Below are positions 26,336 to 35,995 of a stretch of DNA of 55,780 bases, in pieces. Below the pieces are notes generated by a model, which was not told the origin of the DNA, made no database searches, and saw only the letters and a list, made by a program, of their open reading frames with translations. The stretch covers positions 542,093 through 597,872 of the forward strand of contig NZ_EQ973643.1 of assembly GCF_000157915.1 (NCBI RefSeq), given 5' to 3'. This DNA is from Phocaeicola coprophilus DSM 18228 = JCM 13818. GTDB lineage: Bacteria; Bacteroidota; Bacteroidia; Bacteroidales; Bacteroidaceae. The position numbers and the translations under genes were made by a program. The stretch's first letter is position 1. The number at the start of each line of letters is the position of its first letter.

Positions 26336-26386
26336 CTGCCACAAGAGGGAACAACAAACATTTAATAATAATAAGAGATTAATCGT

Positions 26387-27721
26387 ATGAATGCAGCGAA
26401 AGTATTAGAGGATCTGAAAAGAAGATTCCCCAATGAACCTGAATATCATCAGGCTGTTGAAGAAGTTTTAGGAACCATTGAAGAAGAGTACAACAAGCAT
26501 CCGGAATTCGATAAAGTAAACTTGATTGAACGCTTGTGCATTCCCGATCGCGTATATCAGTTCCGTGTTACCTGGATGGACGATAAAGGAAACATCCAGA
26601 CCAATATGGGTTACCGCGTACAGCATAACAATGCCATTGGCCCGTACAAAGGCGGTATCCGTTTCCACAGCTCTGTAAATCTGGGAATCCTGAAGTTCCT
26701 GGCTTTCGAACAAACATTCAAGAACTCACTGACAACTCTGCCTATGGGTGGCGGTAAAGGTGGTTCAGACTTCTCTCCGCGCGGAAAGAGCAATGCCGAA
26801 GTAATGCGTTTCTGCCAGGCTTTCATGCTGGAACTCTGGCGTCACATCGGTCCCGAAACTGACGTTCCTGCCGGTGATATCGGTGTAGGTGGCCGCGAAG
26901 TTGGTTACATGTTCGGTATGTACAAGAAACTTTCCCATGAATTCAGCGGAGTCCTGACTGGTAAAGGACGCGAATTCGGCGGTTCTCTGATCCGTCCGGA
27001 AGCTACCGGTTACGGAAATATCTACTTCCTGCTGGAAATGCTGAAAACCCGCAACATCAGCCTTGAAGGAAAAACTTGTCTGGTATCCGGTTCCGGTAAC
27101 GTAGCACAATATACCGTAGAAAAACTGATCCAGCTGGGAGCTAAAGTTGTTACCATGTCCGACTCTGACGGTTACATCTATGATCCGGACGGTATCGACC
27201 GTGAAAAACTGGATTACATCATGGAACTGAAGAACCTCTACCGCGGACGTATCCGTGAATATGCAGAGAAATATGGCTGCAAGTATGTAGCAGGTGCACG
27301 TCCCTGGAACGAAAAAGCTGATATCGCATTGCCGTCAGCTACCCAGAATGAAATCAATGGTGACGATGCCAAAGCACTGGTTGCAAACGGAGTAATCGCC
27401 GTATCTGAAGGTGCAAACATGCCTTCTACTCCGGAAGCAATCCGCGTATTCCAGGATGCCAAGATCCTTTACGCTCCGGGTAAGGCTGCCAATGCCGGCG
27501 GTGTATCTGTTTCCGGTCTGGAAATGACTCAGAACTCTATCAAGCTGAGCTGGAGCCAGGAAGAAGTGGATGAAAAGCTGAAGAGCATCATGAAGAATAT
27601 TCACGCTGCCTGCGTTCAGTATGGTACTGAACCCGATGGTTACATCAACTATGTGAAAGGTGCCAATGTGGCAGGATTCATGAAAGTTGCAAAAGCCATG
27701 ATGGCTCAGGGCATCGTATAA
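26387..27721 (+). CDS. gdhA: Glutamate dehydrogenase (NADP-type, hexameric class)
   Basis: A 444-residue enzyme that aminates 2-oxoglutarate with ammonia. The catalytic-Lys motif LPMGGGKGGSDFSPRGKS, PAGDIGVGGREVGYMFG and the dinucleotide fold CLVSGSGNVAQYTVEKL are all present, and length and motifs match the roughly 445-residue class usually specific for NADP(H). It is transcribed alone from the promoter at 26304-26335. A 15-bp perfect hairpin follows at 27742-27810. It is a main route of ammonia assimilation in Bacteroides. Confidence 0.96.
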   Translation: MNAAKVLEDLKRRFPNEPEYHQAVEEVLGTIEEEYNKHPEFDKVNLIERLCIPDRVYQFRVTWMDDKGNIQTNMGYRVQHNNAIGPYKGGIRFHSSVNLGILKFLAFEQTFKNSLTTLPMGGGKGGSDFSPRGKSNAEVMRFCQAFMLELWRHIGPETDVPAGDIGVGGREVGYMFGMYKKLSHEFSGVLTGKGREFGGSLIRPEATGYGNIYFLLEMLKTRNISLEGKTCLVSGSGNVAQYTVEKLIQLGAKVVTMSDSDGYIYDPDGIDREKLDYIMELKNLYRGRIREYAEKYGCKYVAGARPWNEKADIALPSATQNEINGDDAKALVANGVIAVSEGANMPSTPEAIRVFQDAKILYAPGKAANAGGVSVSGLEMTQNSIKLSWSQEEVDEKLKSIMKNIHAACVQYGTEPDGYINYVKGANVAGFMKVAKAMMAQGIV

Positions 27722-27741
27722 AGATATTGTTATCTGCCTGA

Positions 27742-27810
27742 TCAGGCACGGATTTCTCCCGAACGGAAAAAGGTTATTTACCTCCGCGGCAGGATGAAAT
27801 CCGTGCCTGA
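27742..27810 (+). terminator. Long hairpin after gdhA
   Basis: Perfect 15-bp arms at 27742-27756 and 27796-27810 enclose about 39 nt. No strong T-tract follows, so it may stabilise the 3' end rather than terminate. Confidence 0.55.
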
Positions 27811-27811
27811 A

Positions 27812-27980
27812 CTGTTTCTGCACGATGCGCCGGAAACGACCGCACGATCTCCTCGCATTGACCAGTCAATGCAAAAGCAACGAACGCTCGATCAGGCCGC
27901 AACGACCGCACGATCCAGGCTCAACGAACGCTCGATTCAGGCTCAACGAACGCTCGATTTCAGGGAAACGGGCGCACGTT
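27812..27980 (-). repeat. 22-bp tandem repeat array 2 (8 units)
   Basis: Units begin at 27812, 27834, 27856, 27878, 27900, 27922, 27944 and 27966, all 22 bp apart. Core variants on the plus strand are CAACGACCGCACGAT (27900, and 27834 with one change) and CAACGAACGCTCGAT (27878, 27922, 27944); units at 27812, 27856 and 27966 are degenerate. The minus-strand core ATCGTGCGGTCGTTG is identical to that of array 1. Confidence 0.9.
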
Positions 27981-28027
27981 GCTACAGCCTTGAAAGTAAG
28001 TCACTAAAGTATCTAATATAGAATGAT

Positions 28028-28678
28028 TTACAGAATTCTCCCGTCCAGCATGTGGATGGTACGGTCTGTCTGGGAAGCCAAACCTTCATCATGGGTCACA
28101 ATGACAAATGTCTGTCCCAGTTTGTCCCGAAGTTCAAAGAAAAGCCGGTGAAGTTCTTCCTTATTATGAGTATCCAGACTTCCTGACGGTTCATCAGCCA
28201 GCACCACCGACGGATGATTGATCAAGGCACGGGCCACGGCTACACGTTGTTTCTCACCGCCTGAAAGTTCAGCCGGCTTATGCGAAGCCCGTTCGGAAAG
28301 TCCCATAAACTCCAGCATCTCCACAGCTCTCCGGCGTGCCTCACCCGACGAAACACCCTGAATCAGAGCCGGGATCGTCACATTTTCCAAAGCAGTAAAT
28401 TCCGGAAGCAACTGGTGAAACTGAAAGACAAAACCGATTTCCCGGTTGCGGAAAGCAGCCAACTCACGCTCTTTCAACCTGTTGATTTCTGTCCCGTTGA
28501 GCAGGATACGGCCTGTATCCGGCTTGTCCAGCGTACCCATGATCTGAAGCAGCGTGGTCTTTCCTGCCCCACTGGGCCCCACAATGCTCACCACTTCTCC
28601 TTTATCAATAGTCAGATCAATTCCCTTCAAGACCTGAAGCGAGCTGAAACTCTTGGTTATTCCTTGCAGTTCAATCAT
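28028..28678 (-). CDS. ABC transporter ATP-binding protein, LolD/MacB type
   Basis: A 216-residue ATPase with Walker A GPSGAGKT (34-41), Q-loop [10 protein letters not shown], signature [15 protein letters not shown] (from about 138), Walker [13 protein letters not shown] (158-169) and H-loop THD (about 195). This subfamily powers lipoprotein release (LolCDE) or MacB-like systems. The membrane partner is not in the window, so LolD is a likely but unproven assignment. The start lies 4 nt after the tcdA stop. It is the last gene of the antiporter-tcdA-ATPase operon. Confidence 0.88.
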   Translation of the reverse strand: MIELQGITKSFSSLQVLKGIDLTIDKGEVVSIVGPSGAGKTTLLQIMGTLDKPDTGRILLNGTEINRLKERELAAFRNREIGFVFQFHQLLPEFTALENVTIPALIQGVSSGEARRRAVEMLEFMGLSERASHKPAELSGGEKQRVAVARALINHPSVVLADEPSGSLDTHNKEELHRLFFELRDKLGQTFVIVTHDEGLASQTDRTIHMLDGRIL

Positions 28679-28682
28679 TTTC

Positions 28683-29414
28683 TTACAGTTTACGTATCAC
28701 ATATTCAGCCAGATAACATCCGAATACCGCAGGCATATAGCTGACCGTACCTGCCGTAGACTTCTTGTTCTGTTCGTCATCCACCAGAATCACCGCAGAC
28801 GGATCGGCCTGTTCCGTACTGAACACTACCGGCAGACGGCGTTTCATTCCCATCTTCTGCAACCGCTTGCGTACGGCTTTGCTCAGTCCGCAATGATAGG
28901 TCTCCCACAAGTCAGCAAAGCGTATCTGTGTGATATCCCGCTTGGCACCTGCTCCCATGCTGCTCACAATCTTCAGTCCACGTTGCAGGGCATGATAAAT
29001 CAGATAGCATTTCGGTGCCACAGTATCAATGGCATCCACCACGAAATCAAACTGCGCACTGTCCAGCAAGGCAGGTATCGCCTCATCCTTCAGATAGACC
29101 GGCATCACGGTCAGTTCCAGCTCAGGATTGATGTCACGAAACCGTTCTGCCAGCATTTCGGCCTTCGGACGTCCCAAAGTGGAATGAACCGCAGGCAACT
29201 GACGGTTGATATTGCTGGGCTGAACTGTATCTGCATCCACGATGGTCATCCGCCCGACCCCGGCACGGCAAATCATCTCGGCAGCATAGGCTCCTACGCC
29301 TCCCAGTCCGACAACCAGCACATGCGCCCGGCGCAGACGTTCCATTTTTTCTTCACCCAGCAGCAGCTCCGTACGCTGTTGCCAGGCTGATCGGTCTGTA
29401 TGTTCCATTGTCAC
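28683..29414 (-). CDS. tcdA: tRNA threonylcarbamoyladenosine dehydratase (ThiF/E1-like)
   Basis: A 243-residue E1-like ATPase. The N-terminal [44 protein letters not shown] carries the nucleotide-binding GxGGx[14 protein letters not shown] and [16 protein letters not shown] follow. It matches TcdA (YgdL), which uses ATP to dehydrate t6A37 of tRNA to its cyclic form. Its ATG overlaps the antiporter stop by 4 nt, indicating translational coupling. Confidence 0.92.
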   Translation of the reverse strand: MTMEHTDRSAWQQRTELLLGEEKMERLRRAHVLVVGLGGVGAYAAEMICRAGVGRMTIVDADTVQPSNINRQLPAVHSTLGRPKAEMLAERFRDINPELELTVMPVYLKDEAIPALLDSAQFDFVVDAIDTVAPKCYLIYHALQRGLKIVSSMGAGAKRDITQIRFADLWETYHCGLSKAVRKRLQKMGMKRRLPVVFSTEQADPSAVILVDDEQNKKSTAGTVSYMPAVFGCYLAEYVIRKL

Positions 29415-31552
29415 TCTTTCTTAAACCATTTATACAACCAGTTGCCCACCTTGTCATAATACTGCGTTTCGGCCCATCCGCGCGGATCTGCAAAGGACAA
29501 GGATTCATTGGGATCACCTTTCTGGTCGGGATACAACAGCATGATACTGTTGTTATTGAAATATTTGGAAATCTGCATCGGCAGACGTTCAAAAGACGAG
29601 TCGTAAGAGATGGATCCCCGGCGGGAGCTGACAATGACAAGCAGGTGGTCGTAATTCACCTGACCGGTAATGATCAGCAGGTCATCCCAGTCTTCCAGTT
29701 CCTGGAATTCGGTCAGCACATCCTTATGTTTCTTCTGGATATATCCGCGAAGATAGCCGATGGTCTGCGGATGGGCAAAGAAATGAAGCCGGCATCCCAG
29801 TTCACGGCTCATGCGGCACAAATGGGTAATCCATTTCACAAAGCCATGTTCAAACTCCGCCTTGGGAGGAACGGCTACAATGATACGCCGCAGCGTATTG
29901 ACCGGCATCAGGAAACGGGCTATCATCACTTGCTGGTAAGTATTCTTCAGCAGATTCTCTGTCAGGTTTCCGAAGAATGAATCAACAATACTTGACTTAT
30001 AGTGAAGTCCGATCACAATGCTTGTAGCGTCATATTCCTTGGCCGTATGCATGATTCCGGTCGTAATGTTCAGGTCGAAACGGCTCACCGTCTTCAAATG
30101 CACATTGACGGAAGCTGTTATCTGTGAAGCTCTTTCAAGCGTACGCCGTCCGCGCATTTCCAGACGCGGAGAGTCTCCATTATCATTGATCACATTCAAA
30201 GCCACAAGATTCTGGTTCTGCTTGGGATCACGCACCACCAAAGCCAGTGCCATCAGGTTCTCCAGGGTTTCCGGGTTGGCAACCGGTATGAGGAAACATT
30301 CCTTTTCCTGAGCGTTTTCCTCATTCATTTCCGCATCATCCATGGCAATCCGCTTGGCGGCATTTTCCGTTATAAAGGAACTGGCCACACAGGTGACCAG
30401 AATCAGCAGAATCGTTCCGTTAAGTACATCCTCGTTCAGCAGGCGCGAACCGTCAGGAAGAATCAGATTATAGCCGACCAGCACGGCAGCCAGTGTTGCA
30501 GCCGCCTGCGCATTGCTCAGACCAAACATCAGCTCACGTTCCACACTGCTCATCTTGTAAATCTTCTGAGTCAGCCAGGAAGCAATCCATTTTCCCAGCA
30601 GAGCAACTACGATCATGACACCTGCCACCTTCAAGGCATCCAGATGTCCGAAAAGCACCTGCAGGTTGATCAGCATACCGACTCCTATCAGGAAATAAGG
30701 AATAAACAACGCATTTCCAACAAACTCCAGATGACTCATCAGCGGAGACACATGAGGAATCAGCCGGTTCAGTACCAGACCGGTAAGGAATGCTCCCAGA
30801 ATACCCTCCATACCGATCAGTTCCATCAGTCCGGCTCCCAGAAACACCATGGCCATCACAAAGATATATTGCACCACATTGTCACTGTAACGCCGGAAGA
30901 ACCAGCGTCCGATCCGGGGGAATGTATACATGATAAACAGACTAAGCAGAATTACTTTCAGGATCAGCCACATCCAGAACATGTCGGAAGTGCCGCCCTT
31001 GAACATACCGGCAATCACGGCCAGAACCAGTAAGGTCAGCGTATCGGTCACCGCCGTACCGCCCACCGCTATGCTGACCGCCCGCTGACGGTTGATGCCA
31101 TAACGGATCACTATGGGGTAAGCAATTAATGTATGGCTGGCGTACATACTGGCCAGCAAAACCGAAGTCAGCAGTCCGTACCCCAGCAGATGAAGGTTGG
31201 TCCAGATACCGATTCCCAGTGGAAAGATGAAAGCAAGCAGTCCCAGCACCGTCGCCTTGACCCGGATGCTCTTGAAGTCTTCCATATTCATCTCCAGACC
31301 GGCCAGAAACATGATGTAATAGAGTCCTACTTTTCCGAAAAGCTCAAAGCTGCTGTCGCGCACCAGAATATTGAAACCATGCTCTCCGATTGCCACTCCG
31401 GCCAGAATCATTCCGATGATGTGCGGAATACGCAAACGTTCCAGAATGATGGGGGCAAACAGAATGATAACCAATACCAGGAAGAAAATCCACGTAGGAT
31501 CCGTTACGGGCAAAGGCAGGTCGAAACCTATCTGGTCAAGCATTTCTTTCAT
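29411..31552 (-). CDS. CPA2-type cation:proton antiporter with cytoplasmic stress-protein-like domain
   Basis: A 713-residue protein. The first 400 residues form about twelve membrane segments of the CPA2 fold, with IIGMILAGVAIGEHG, YIMFLAGLEMNM and VGGTAVTDTLTLLVLA. The C-terminal 300 residues are soluble and resemble tandem universal-stress-protein folds (NLVALNVINDNGD, ATSIVIGLHYKSS, RIIVAVPPKAEFEHGF). This layout is common in Bacteroidetes Na+/H+ or K+/H+ antiporters. It is first in its operon, with a -7 motif TATTTTTG at 31584-31591. The ion is not determinable from sequence. Confidence 0.92.
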   Translation of the reverse strand: MKEMLDQIGFDLPLPVTDPTWIFFLVLVIILFAPIILERLRIPHIIGMILAGVAIGEHGFNILVRDSSFELFGKVGLYYIMFLAGLEMNMEDFKSIRVKATVLGLLAFIFPLGIGIWTNLHLLGYGLLTSVLLASMYASHTLIAYPIVIRYGINRQRAVSIAVGGTAVTDTLTLLVLAVIAGMFKGGTSDMFWMWLILKVILLSLFIMYTFPRIGRWFFRRYSDNVVQYIFVMAMVFLGAGLMELIGMEGILGAFLTGLVLNRLIPHVSPLMSHLEFVGNALFIPYFLIGVGMLINLQVLFGHLDALKVAGVMIVVALLGKWIASWLTQKIYKMSSVERELMFGLSNAQAAATLAAVLVGYNLILPDGSRLLNEDVLNGTILLILVTCVASSFITENAAKRIAMDDAEMNEENAQEKECFLIPVANPETLENLMALALVVRDPKQNQNLVALNVINDNGDSPRLEMRGRRTLERASQITASVNVHLKTVSRFDLNITTGIMHTAKEYDATSIVIGLHYKSSIVDSFFGNLTENLLKNTYQQVMIARFLMPVNTLRRIIVAVPPKAEFEHGFVKWITHLCRMSRELGCRLHFFAHPQTIGYLRGYIQKKHKDVLTEFQELEDWDDLLIITGQVNYDHLLVIVSSRRGSISYDSSFERLPMQISKYFNNNSIMLLYPDQKGDPNESLSFADPRGWAETQYYDKVGNWLYKWFKKE

Positions 31553-31634
31553 AAATCAGGGCACTCTATATTGATTTCTCGCACAAAAATATGAAAAAAG
31601 TTTTTATTCCACCGGTTATTATTTCAAAATGTTT

Positions 31635-31642
31635 TAATTTTG
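31635..31642 (+). promoter_or_regulatory. -7 motif of asd
   Basis: TAATTTTG, 47 nt before the asd ATG. It is divergent from the antiporter -7 motif at 31584-31591. Confidence 0.45.
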
Positions 31643-31688
31643 CAGACAAAATCAATATTCCATTTTTAACATAAAGCAAAGTAGAAAA

Positions 31689-32699
31689 ATGAAAGTAGCA
31701 ATTGTTGGTGCAAGCGGAGCCGTAGGACAAGAATTCCTGCGCGTGCTTGATGAAAGAAACTTCCCGATTGATGAATTATTGCTGTTCGGCTCTTCACGTA
31801 GCGCGGGCCGTAAATACACATTCCGCGGCAAGGAAATCGAAGTCAAACTTCTGCAGCACAACGATGACTTCAAAGGTGTGGACATTGCCTTTACTTCAGC
31901 CGGTGCCGGAACCTCCAAAGAATTTGCAGAGACAATTACTAAATACGGTGCCGTCATGATCGACAACTCCAGTGCCTTCCGTATGGATGCAGACATTCCT
32001 TTGGTTGTACCTGAAGTAAATGCTGAAGATGCCCTGAACCGTCCGCGTGGCATTATCGCCAACCCGAACTGTACAACGATCCAGATGGTAGTAGCCCTGA
32101 AAGCCATTGAAAAGCTTTCACACATCAAGCGGGTACACGTATCCACTTATCAGGCTGCCAGTGGAGCCGGAGCTGCTGCAATGGATGAACTTTACGAACA
32201 ATACCGTCAGGTACTGGCCGGTGAACCTGTCACTGTAGAAAAATTCGCTTATCAGCTGGCGTTCAACCTGATTCCTCAGATTGACGTATTCACTGACAAC
32301 GGTTATACCAAGGAAGAAATGAAGATGTACAACGAAACCCGCAAGATCATGCACTCTGATGTAAAGGTCAGCGCTACTTGCGTACGCGTTCCTGCACTTC
32401 GTTCTCACTCAGAAAGTATCTGGATTGAAACAGAACGTCCGATCTCTGTAGAAGAAGCACGTGAAGCTTTTGCAAATGGTGAAGGACTGGTTCTGATGGA
32501 CAACCCGGAAAAGAAAGAATATCCGATGCCGTTGTTCCTGGCCGGAAAAGATCCTGTTTACGTAGGCCGTATCCGCAAAGACCTGGCTGACGAAAACGGA
32601 CTGACTTTCTGGATCGTAGGTGACCAGATCAAGAAAGGTGCTGCCCTGAATGCAGTACAGATCGCCGAATATCTGATCAAAGTAAAGAATATCGGTTAA
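31689..32699 (+). CDS. asd: Aspartate-semialdehyde dehydrogenase
   Basis: A 336-residue enzyme that reduces aspartyl phosphate to aspartate semialdehyde, the branch point to lysine/diaminopimelate, threonine and methionine. The NADP loop is [11 protein letters not shown] (6-16). The nucleophile is C128 in [15 protein letters not shown] carries the catalytic His, and [11 protein letters not shown] is also conserved. It is monocistronic, with two hairpins after it at 32711-32740 and 32747-32804. Confidence 0.96.
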   Translation: MKVAIVGASGAVGQEFLRVLDERNFPIDELLLFGSSRSAGRKYTFRGKEIEVKLLQHNDDFKGVDIAFTSAGAGTSKEFAETITKYGAVMIDNSSAFRMDADIPLVVPEVNAEDALNRPRGIIANPNCTTIQMVVALKAIEKLSHIKRVHVSTYQAASGAGAAAMDELYEQYRQVLAGEPVTVEKFAYQLAFNLIPQIDVFTDNGYTKEEMKMYNETRKIMHSDVKVSATCVRVPALRSHSESIWIETERPISVEEAREAFANGEGLVLMDNPEKKEYPMPLFLAGKDPVYVGRIRKDLADENGLTFWIVGDQIKKGAALNAVQIAEYLIKVKNIG

Positions 32700-32710
32700 A
32701 TAAAGGTATA

Positions 32711-32740
32711 TATATCCGCAGAAACTGATCTGCGGATATA
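32711..32740. terminator. First hairpin after asd
   Basis: TATATCCGCAG (32711-32721) pairs with CTGCGGATATA (32730-32740). A-rich sequence follows, so it is more likely a stabilising hairpin than a terminator for the plus strand. Confidence 0.5.
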
Positions 32741-32746
32741 AAAAGA

Positions 32747-32804
32747 AATCAGGAAATCCGACTGACCGTTCCGGCCATACGGATTTCCTGATTTTCTTTT
32801 TTTC
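32747..32804 (+). terminator. Terminator of asd
   Basis: Arms 32747-32760 and 32780-32793 are perfect 14-bp complements and are followed by a long T-rich tract. Confidence 0.8.
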
Positions 32805-32830
32805 GTTCACTGCAGTTGCAGCCTTCGGGC

Positions 32831-33892
32831 TTACAACTTTTCTATCTGGAATCTTCCTTCGTGATTCAACACATAACGCACTCCCTCAGAAGGCAGGGTA
32901 ATCCACACGCGACACTGGGAGGAAGTCGCTTCCATTCCGATTTCCGAACCTGCGGGCAAAGCCTTGCGTTCACTGTCGCCCAACGGAAAATCCTTTGTTG
33001 CCAGCAGATAGCTGCCGGCTTTCGCCCGGTGCTCCTGTTGTTCATAGAACATAGCCCACAGCAGCTTGTAGGCATCCATCTGATAAGGATAACGGAATGT
33101 TTCTTCTCCCTTTCCTACCGTTTTCGAAGAAAAATAAAGGAATCCCCAGCGGTCGGGCATGTGCATGTCAATCCGTCCGGTCGGTTGCCATACCCAGTTT
33201 TCTTCCGGACCTCCTTTCTTGAGCCATTGTACACGGGAGAAGTTAATGCGCCACCAGTTGCCGGCCTTCAGCGGATTATTGAAATCCCATGTCAGTGCCT
33301 GGTGCGGAATAGCCATTTCCACAGTCCACTGGCGGTCCTTGTCTTCCGGCTGATTCAATGTTCCGTCCAGATGAACAGCCAGCTGGATGCCCGGACAGTC
33401 CCACTGAATCATAAAATTGCCTCCCGAACGGTAAGGACGGTTCAGCAACAGATCAAAGATCACTCCGCGGGCATTGTTCTCAATCTCAAAATAATGATGT
33501 CCGTCTCCATCCGGATCGATGAAGACTTCAAAATCATTGTCATAATAAATAATGGTGTCACGCTTCGTCAGACGGGCCTGAATATTCGGTTCTTCCAGTA
33601 CTGCGCTTACATACAGACAGTCATCATCCCACAACATTTTCGCCTTGGTATCATATTTGGGCTTGGGGAAACCTTCCCCACTGATATCCCGGAAAGAAGA
33701 GGTGGGCTGAGCCAACTTCCAGGAGGCTTCATCCGGCCGGCCGTCTATCTGTATTTTCTCTGCCGTACGATAGCATACATAACCTTCGGGCAAGGTCAGC
33801 ATGCGGGCATGTTTCTCAAACAGGCTCTGTGCCCCGGCCGGAAGCAGGGAGCACACGAGCAATGAACAAAGAAGCTGAATCTTTCTTTTCAT
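32831..33892 (-). CDS. Exported carbohydrate-binding family 9-like protein
   Basis: A 353-residue protein with a signal peptide (LLCSLLVCSLLPAGAQ). A CBM9-like beta-sandwich spans roughly residues 45-250: IQIDGRPDEASWKLAQPTSSF, AKMLWDDDCLYVSAVLEEP, DNDFEVFIDPDGDGHHYFEIE and WRINFSRVQW. The C-terminal 100 residues are less typical. Family members bind or process sugars outside the cytoplasm. It starts 12 nt after the GH29 fucosidase stop, so the two probably act together on a fucosylated glycan. Confidence 0.85.
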   Translation of the reverse strand: MKRKIQLLCSLLVCSLLPAGAQSLFEKHARMLTLPEGYVCYRTAEKIQIDGRPDEASWKLAQPTSSFRDISGEGFPKPKYDTKAKMLWDDDCLYVSAVLEEPNIQARLTKRDTIIYYDNDFEVFIDPDGDGHHYFEIENNARGVIFDLLLNRPYRSGGNFMIQWDCPGIQLAVHLDGTLNQPEDKDRQWTVEMAIPHQALTWDFNNPLKAGNWWRINFSRVQWLKKGGPEENWVWQPTGRIDMHMPDRWGFLYFSSKTVGKGEETFRYPYQMDAYKLLWAMFYEQQEHRAKAGSYLLATKDFPLGDSERKALPAGSEIGMEATSSQCRVWITLPSEGVRYVLNHEGRFQIEKL

Positions 33893-33904
33893 CTGAATGG
33901 GTAT

Positions 33905-35254
33905 TTAGTTACTTGAAATCACCTGTCCTACACCGCGATACAGTTTGACCGGTCCGTCAAGCAATACGGCTATGACTGTAATATTCTCATCCTGTACACG
34001 TTCGGGCACATCAATGTAAAGGTTTCCGGGAACTTCGCTCCAGTAGTTCTTATTATGTACCTTATAAGGAAGCATCGTTCCGTTGCCTACAACCCACACG
34101 CGGTTTACCTTGTTCATCAGTCCTTTCACTTCAATCGGTCCGTTCGGACGGTAAGGCAGATAGAGGTAAAGAATATCTCCGGCCTCATTCAAAGTGGTAT
34201 ATCCCTGGAAGTGTTCTGCAGGAATTCCCGCACGGGTTTCATAGACAGCCTCTTTATGTTTGTTGATCCAGCGGCCGAATTCTTTCAGGATGGCTACCTG
34301 CTCGTCGGGAATTGTTCCGTCTTCCTTCGGACCAATGTCCAGCAGCAGATTACCTCCCATGCTCAGACAGTCAACGAAGGTACGGAGAAGAATCTGAGGA
34401 GTCTTATAGTTACTGTCCGAATGCTGATAGCCCCATGAATCATTCATGGTCATGCAGAGTTCCCAATATTTATCCTGCGGACGAACCACGGGCACGCCTT
34501 GTTCGGGAGTTGCATAGTCACCATATCCCTGAATACGGGAATTGATGATCACATTGGGATTGTCAGAACGGAGCAAGTCTACGATTCCTTTGGAGTTCCA
34601 GCGTTCTGCACTTTGCTCCCAGTCACCGTCGAACCAGTACAGATCTGGCTTCCAGGTTTTGTTCAGTTCCGACAACTGGGCAAAGTTGAATTTCACAAAA
34701 CGGTTCCAGCGTTCCGGATCATCCTTGTATCTCACTTCGGTCCGGGTCTTGTTCGGATAATCAGGATGTGACCAGTCAAGCAGGGAATAATAGAATCCCA
34801 GTTTCAGGTCATGCTTTCTGACTTCTTCCACAAACGGAGCCAGAACATCGCGTTTGGCAGGAGTTGATTTCACCACACTCAGGTCACCGGCCTTCGTATT
34901 CCACAAAGCCACTCCGTCATGATGTTTCGTCGTAATAACCGCATAGCGGGCACCACTTTCCTGAATCAAATCAACCCATTTCTTCGGATCATACTTCGAA
35001 GCCGTAAATCCTTCAGCCTGTTTCATATATTCTTCATAAGGCAGATAGTTGTTGAAAAACGACCAGCTCTCGGAAACTCCGTTTACAGCATAAATTCCCC
35101 AATGGATAAATATACCCAATTTAGCTTCCTTAAACCATTCCATGCGCTTTTCTTTCTGCGCATCTACCTGTCCGGTTGCCGGAGTCTGTCCCAGCAACGG
35201 CCCTGACACCGCCAGCAGGGCGGCAAAAAGTCCGATAATCTTATTTTTTCTCAT
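33905..35254 (-). CDS. Exported alpha-L-fucosidase, GH29
   Basis: A 449-residue protein with a signal peptide (LFAALLAVSGPLLGQ). The GH29 barrel starts FKEAKLGIFIHWGIYAVNG (about 41-59), followed by VITTKHHDGVALW (His-His motif, 107-119). The nucleophile is probably D209 in PDLYWFDGDW, and GGNLLLDIGPKEDG closes the active-site side. The C-terminal 100 residues form a beta domain. It would release fucose from host or dietary glycans in the periplasm. A -7 motif TATATTTG is at 35276-35283 (minus). Confidence 0.94.
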   Translation of the reverse strand: MRKNKIIGLFAALLAVSGPLLGQTPATGQVDAQKEKRMEWFKEAKLGIFIHWGIYAVNGVSESWSFFNNYLPYEEYMKQAEGFTASKYDPKKWVDLIQESGARYAVITTKHHDGVALWNTKAGDLSVVKSTPAKRDVLAPFVEEVRKHDLKLGFYYSLLDWSHPDYPNKTRTEVRYKDDPERWNRFVKFNFAQLSELNKTWKPDLYWFDGDWEQSAERWNSKGIVDLLRSDNPNVIINSRIQGYGDYATPEQGVPVVRPQDKYWELCMTMNDSWGYQHSDSNYKTPQILLRTFVDCLSMGGNLLLDIGPKEDGTIPDEQVAILKEFGRWINKHKEAVYETRAGIPAEHFQGYTTLNEAGDILYLYLPYRPNGPIEVKGLMNKVNRVWVVGNGTMLPYKVHNKNYWSEVPGNLYIDVPERVQDENITVIAVLLDGPVKLYRGVGQVISSN

Positions 35255-35316
35255 AAACCAATTTATATACTTTCACAAATATACATTTTTCTGTTCAAAT
35301 CTACCAATTTAATGCC

Positions 35317-35324
35317 TACCTTTG
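35317..35324 (+). promoter_or_regulatory. -7 motif of the Nudix gene
   Basis: TACCTTTG, 31 nt before the ATG at 35355. It rules out a start at 35322. Confidence 0.5.
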
Positions 35325-35354
35325 TTTCCCAAATCCGTACAATTCAATAAAATC

Positions 35355-35852
35355 ATGAAAGATAACAGCGAAGAAATGTTCCCTCTTGTGGACGAAGAAG
35401 GAAATATCACAGGAGCAGCTACCCGGGGCGAATGTCATAATGGCAGCAAACTGCTGCACCCCGTAGTTCATCTGCATGTATTCAACAGTCAGGGAGAACT
35501 GTACTTACAGAAACGGCCGGACTGGAAAGATATCCAGCCCGGGAAATGGGATACGGCCGTCGGAGGGCATGTGGATCTGGGAGAAAGTGTAGAAATGGCC
35601 CTGAAACGTGAAGCCCGTGAAGAGCTGGGCATTACAGACTTCACACCGGAACGTCTGATGCATTATGTTTTCGAATCTGCCCGTGAGAAGGAACTTGTCT
35701 TTACACATCGTACGACTTACGACGGGACAGTTACACCCAGCGAAGAACTTGACGGCGGACGTTTCTGGTCACTGGAAGAGATCAGAAGCAACATCGGGAA
35801 AGAAATCTTTACACCAAACTTCGAAAATGAATTCCGGAAGCTGAATTTCTGA
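35355..35852 (+). CDS. Nudix hydrolase
   Basis: A 165-residue protein with the Nudix box GGHVDLGESVEMALKREAREELG (G-x5-E-x7-REUxEExGU fully satisfied). The N-terminus FPLVDEEGNITGAATRGECH and VVHLHVFNSQGELYLQKR resemble the YfcD/IPP-isomerase-like branch. It hydrolyses a nucleoside diphosphate linked to an unknown moiety; the substrate is not predictable. It is monocistronic, with a promoter at 35317-35324 and a terminator at 35869-35911. Confidence 0.9.
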   Translation: MKDNSEEMFPLVDEEGNITGAATRGECHNGSKLLHPVVHLHVFNSQGELYLQKRPDWKDIQPGKWDTAVGGHVDLGESVEMALKREAREELGITDFTPERLMHYVFESAREKELVFTHRTTYDGTVTPSEELDGGRFWSLEEIRSNIGKEIFTPNFENEFRKLNF

Positions 35853-35868
35853 CTCCGGACTCCTGCGA

Positions 35869-35911
35869 AAGTGTTAATGCTTGATTTATGTCAAGTATTA
35901 GCACTTTTTTT
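35869..35911 (+). terminator. Terminator of the Nudix gene
   Basis: 16-bp stem with two G-U pairs (arms 35869-35884 and 35891-35906), a 6-nt loop and a T-run after. Confidence 0.8.
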
Positions 35912-35954
35912 GATTTTTCTCTTTATCCGGAGAATAACGAGCCTCAAAAAGCCG

Positions 35955-35962
35955 TACTTTTG
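35955..35962 (+). promoter_or_regulatory. -7 motif of the short transcript
   Basis: TACTTTTG, 33 nt before the 28-codon ORF; no clear -33 element. Confidence 0.5.
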
Positions 35963-35995
35963 TGTTGTAAAACATAACAAACAGGATAACTAGAC

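Larger units (their letters stand above)
27722..28027. other. Convergent intergenic region with tandem repeats
   Basis: No gene. It holds the gdhA hairpin (27742-27810) and then a 22-bp tandem array (27812-27980), with about 45 unremarkable bases before the LolD-like stop. The flanking genes converge, as around array 1. Confidence 0.8.

Noticed and set aside
27794-28021. 75-codon and 60-codon frames across the second repeat array
   Set aside because: The repeat-derived product (RSIQAQRTLDF-like) comes from a 22-bp period that shifts frame each unit; not a gene.
32816-33865. 349-codon open frame on the plus strand
   Set aside because: Mirror of the CBM9-like gene on the minus strand, which has a signal peptide and an operon partner.
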